46,692 bases of DNA from Gemmatimonadota bacterium (lineage in GTDB: Bacteria; Gemmatimonadota; Gemmatimonadetes; Gemmatimonadales; Gemmatimonadaceae), in NCBI GenBank assembly GCA_016871915.1, contig VHBP01000013.1, positions 1 through 46,692 of the forward strand, given 5' to 3'. The position numbers and the translations under genes were made by a program. Within the stretch, counting starts at the first letter, position 1, and the number at the start of each line of letters is the position of its first letter. A model generated the notes under the pieces. It saw only the letters and a program-made list of their open reading frames with translations. It ran no database searches and was not told the DNA's origin. Below are positions 44,860 through 46,692 of the stretch, piece after piece.

Positions 44860-45504
44860 ATGGAAGGTCGCTCGGCGGCGCTCGCGCCGTGGCACTGGAT
44901 CGTCCGCGGGTATCTGCGGCTGATCGATCCGCTGGTCGATGCCTGTGTGCGTCTCGGGATCTCCCCGAATGTGCTGACGCTGGTCGGCACGGCGGTCGCG
45001 ATCCTGGTCGGTGGGATGTTCGCAGCGGGGTGGATGCAGCTCGCGGGATGGACGCTCGGTCTCCTCGCCTTCTTTGACGTGATCGACGGCGCGGTCGCGC
45101 GGCGCGCGGGGCGGACGACCCCGTTTGGCGGCTTCCTCGATTCGACGATGGATCGGGTCGCCGACGGGGCGTTGATCGGCGGGATCGTCTCGTTCTACGC
45201 GACCCATCCGCATCCGGCGGGGCGCGGTCCCCTGATGCTCTTGGCCGCGCTGGTCGCTCTGGTCGCGATCCAACTGACGTCATATACCCGCGCCAAAGCT
45301 GACCTCCTTGGTGTCGATCTTGCAGGGGTCGGGTGGTTCGAGCGCCCTGAGCGGATCACCCTCTTGGCGGCCCCTCAAGCCTTCTTCGGCCTCCGGTGGG
45401 AGTGGGCGGTCTTCGATCTCGTGGTAGCCATCCTCGCCCTCGCCGCGGTCGTGACGGTGGGCCAGCGGCTTCGCCATGTGGCGCGCGCGCTCTATCTTTC
45501 CTGA
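44860..45504 (+). CDS. CDP-alcohol phosphatidyltransferase family membrane protein
   Basis: 214-residue integral membrane enzyme that transfers a phosphatidyl group from CDP-diacylglycerol to an alcohol. The full signature D73-x2-D76-G77-x2-A80-R81-x8-G90-x3-D94-x3-D98 is present, with about six hydrophobic helices. Size and the ERPERI segment recall phosphatidylinositol (phosphate) synthase-like members, but the acceptor cannot be told from sequence. It starts eight bases after namZ and is probably co-transcribed with it. Confidence 0.88.
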   Translation: MEGRSAALAPWHWIVRGYLRLIDPLVDACVRLGISPNVLTLVGTAVAILVGGMFAAGWMQLAGWTLGLLAFFDVIDGAVARRAGRTTPFGGFLDSTMDRVADGALIGGIVSFYATHPHPAGRGPLMLLAALVALVAIQLTSYTRAKADLLGVDLAGVGWFERPERITLLAAPQAFFGLRWEWAVFDLVVAILALAAVVTVGQRLRHVARALYLS

Positions 45505-45565
45505 GGTCTGTGGCGCCGCCGGTGCGGTGTGACGGAGCATCCCCCGATTCGGTGCAGGAGGTCGT

Positions 45566-46012
45566 ATGCGGTCCCCTCGCGCTCGGCACGTCCCACTCCT
45601 CGTCCTCCTGCTGGCGCTCGCCGCCTGCAGCGGGAAGCCGCGCGAGCATGTCATGCGACTCGGAACCGACGACTTCACCTTTCGGGTCACGGGCGATCCG
45701 ATCCCTCCGCGCGCGCTCGATGTGATCACCTACACCATCGTGGTGCAGGATCGTGAGACCAAGGAGCCGATCGCCAATGGCGAGGGGCGCCTCTTCGCGA
45801 CCAACAGCGATCGCGTCTCCGTCTGGGACGGGTTCCAGTATGGCCCGGAGCCCGGCACCTATCGCGCCCGCATCAAGTTCCTCACCGCGGGAGAGTGGGC
45901 CATCGGGCTCCAGTTCCGTCGTGATTCCACGCAGGCCCTCCAGCGCACCCTCGATTGGCGTCAGACGGTGTTGAACGAGATCATCGACACCGCGGGCGCC
46001 CCTGGCACCTGA
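45566..46012 (+). CDS. Small lipoprotein of unknown function
   Basis: 148 residues with a lipoprotein signal (VPLLVLLLALAAC) followed by a soluble domain that looks all-beta, with strands such as FTFRVTGDPIPP, VITYTIVVQD and TYRARIKFLTAGEWAIGLQF. The ending of that kind (EWAIGLQF) is reminiscent of FixH- or YtkA-like extracellular beta domains, but this is only an impression. AGGAGG lies upstream of the ATG. The last three codons are part of the CCTGNNN heptamer array that fills the gap to the next gene. Confidence 0.75.
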   Translation: MRSPRARHVPLLVLLLALAACSGKPREHVMRLGTDDFTFRVTGDPIPPRALDVITYTIVVQDRETKEPIANGEGRLFATNSDRVSVWDGFQYGPEPGTYRARIKFLTAGEWAIGLQFRRDSTQALQRTLDWRQTVLNEIIDTAGAPGT

Positions 46013-46035
46013 CCCCTGTCACCTGACCCCTGACC
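46001..46035 (+). repeat. CCTGNNN heptamer array filling the junction between two genes
   Basis: Five perfect-period seven-base units (CCTGGCA, CCTGACC, CCTGTCA, CCTGACC, CCTGACC). The array starts inside the lipoprotein gene, includes its stop codon and ends exactly at the base before the next ATG. Same unit type as the array at 17001-17032. Confidence 0.8.
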
Positions 46036-46347
46036 ATGAAGCACTTCCACCGCACCTCGCTCCACCCCGACCAGGTCCTTGCCACCGCTGACGCCTTCTT
46101 CCCGACGATCGGGATGCAGAAGGTCGCCGAAGGGGCGCGCACCCGGACCTTCAAGGGTACCGTCGGGACCCCGGAGGTCCCCTCGGGCCTCGAGCTCTCG
46201 GTCAAGATGGAGGGGGGGCACTACACCTTCATCGAGGTGCACACCGACCAGATGGGGGAGAGTCGTCTGGATCGTGGGGTGAAGACCTTCTTCGTCCGCG
46301 TGCACACCCAAGTCGACACCGCGCACACCTTCGCGCCCTCCTACTGA
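46036..46347 (+). CDS. Small uncharacterised protein
   Basis: 103-residue protein of no family that I recognise. No signal peptide or membrane segment; mixed alpha/beta composition with polar surface stretches (SGLELSVKMEGGHYTFIEVHTDQMGESRLDRGVKTFFV). It begins directly at the end of a heptamer array and lacks a clear ribosome site. Its stop overlaps the E1 alpha start (TGATG), which suggests coupling to that gene and supports it as a real gene. Confidence 0.65.
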   Translation: MKHFHRTSLHPDQVLATADAFFPTIGMQKVAEGARTRTFKGTVGTPEVPSGLELSVKMEGGHYTFIEVHTDQMGESRLDRGVKTFFVRVHTQVDTAHTFAPSY

Positions 46348-46692
46348 TGGCCGCGCGTCGGCGCCGGGGTCCGGAGACCGCCGGCGGACACCTCGGGGAG
46401 GCGCTCCCGCTCGAAAAGAAGCTCGAGCTCTACTATTGGATGCGCATGACGCGCACCCTCGAGGAGCGACTCGTCGCGCTCTATCGGCAGACCAAGGTGG
46501 TCGGTGGGCTCTTTCGCTCGCTCGGGCAAGAGGCTGACGCCGTCGGCTCCTGCTTCGCGCTCGAGTCGCGCGATGTGATGTCGCCGCTGATCCGCAACAT
46601 GGGGGCGATGCTCGTGAAGGGCGCCACCCCGCTCGAGATCCTCAAGCAGTACATGGCTAAGGGGGATTCGCCGACGCGTGGGCGCGAGCTCA
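46347..46692 (+). CDS. Thiamine-dependent 2-oxoacid dehydrogenase E1, alpha subunit (N-terminal part, truncated by window end)
   Basis: The frame is open from the ATG at 46347 to the right edge (115 residues). The sequence has the E1 alpha hallmarks: KKLELYYWMRMTRTLEERL, then a VGGLFRSLGQEADAVG stretch matching the G-(x)-GQEA motif of pyruvate/branched-chain dehydrogenase E1 alpha, SRDVMSPLIRNMGAMLVKG, and the start of the KGDSPTRGRE region. The cofactor-binding GDG region lies beyond the window. Whether it is pyruvate or 2-oxoisovalerate dehydrogenase cannot be decided. Confidence 0.85.
   Translation, partial: MAARRRRGPETAGGHLGEALPLEKKLELYYWMRMTRTLEERLVALYRQTKVVGGLFRSLGQEADAVGSCFALESRDVMSPLIRNMGAMLVKGATPLEILKQYMAKGDSPTRGREL

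Overview
This window is GC-rich chromosomal DNA with tightly packed genes and no phage, IS element or CRISPR array. Several things suggest a member of the Gemmatimonadota: a complete alternative complex III operon, TonB/ExbB/ExbD genes with two ExbD copies and a TonB starting MFNNLIES, several secreted S9 peptidases, and the overall base composition. The phylum assignment is inference from gene content; no rRNA or marker tree is available here.

Layout. 1-1463: the start of a lipoprotein gene and a Y-family DNA polymerase IV, both on the minus strand. 1496-7093: acetoacetyl-CoA synthetase, 4-hydroxyphenylpyruvate dioxygenase, homogentisate dioxygenase and a PLP aminotransferase, which together read as tyrosine catabolism plus activation of its end product acetoacetate. 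7119-14227: two exported S9 serine peptidases flanking a secreted amidohydrolase and a DUF502 membrane protein. 14259-18421: arginine decarboxylase, Mn/Fe superoxide dismutase, a DedA membrane protein and a TrmJ-like tRNA methyltransferase. 18541-26342: the actABCDEF operon for alternative complex III (quinol to cytochrome c), preceded by a CRP-like palindrome and closed by a hairpin. 26456-30760: tRNA-Ala(TGC), a peroxiredoxin and an unusual kinase-regulator-kinase two-component set. 30904-34269: TonB, ExbB, two ExbD and a second TonB-like protein. 34383-35702: a dicarboxylate/amino-acid:cation symporter.

35728-44851 looks like a cell-wall amino-sugar (muropeptide) salvage locus. It holds a NamZ-type exo-muramidase (DUF1343), a single polypeptide joining a NagZ-type GH3 hexosaminidase to an AmiE-like beta-lactamase-fold domain, a BadF/BcrA-type amino-sugar kinase, a sodium:solute symporter and a NagB glucosamine-6-phosphate deaminase fused to a PIG-L deacetylase. 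An A-type Fe-S carrier gene (erpA) lies among them. The arrangement recalls the Bacillus subtilis NamZ/NagZ/AmiE recovery set, rebuilt around fused proteins, and is the most interesting system in the window.

44860-46692: a CDP-alcohol phosphatidyltransferase, a lipoprotein, a small unknown protein and the start of a thiamine-dependent dehydrogenase E1 alpha gene that runs off the end.

Three gene junctions (near 17.0, 33.4 and 46.0 kb) carry degenerate tandem heptanucleotide arrays that run into the adjoining stop or start codons. No gap between genes exceeds about 300 bases.
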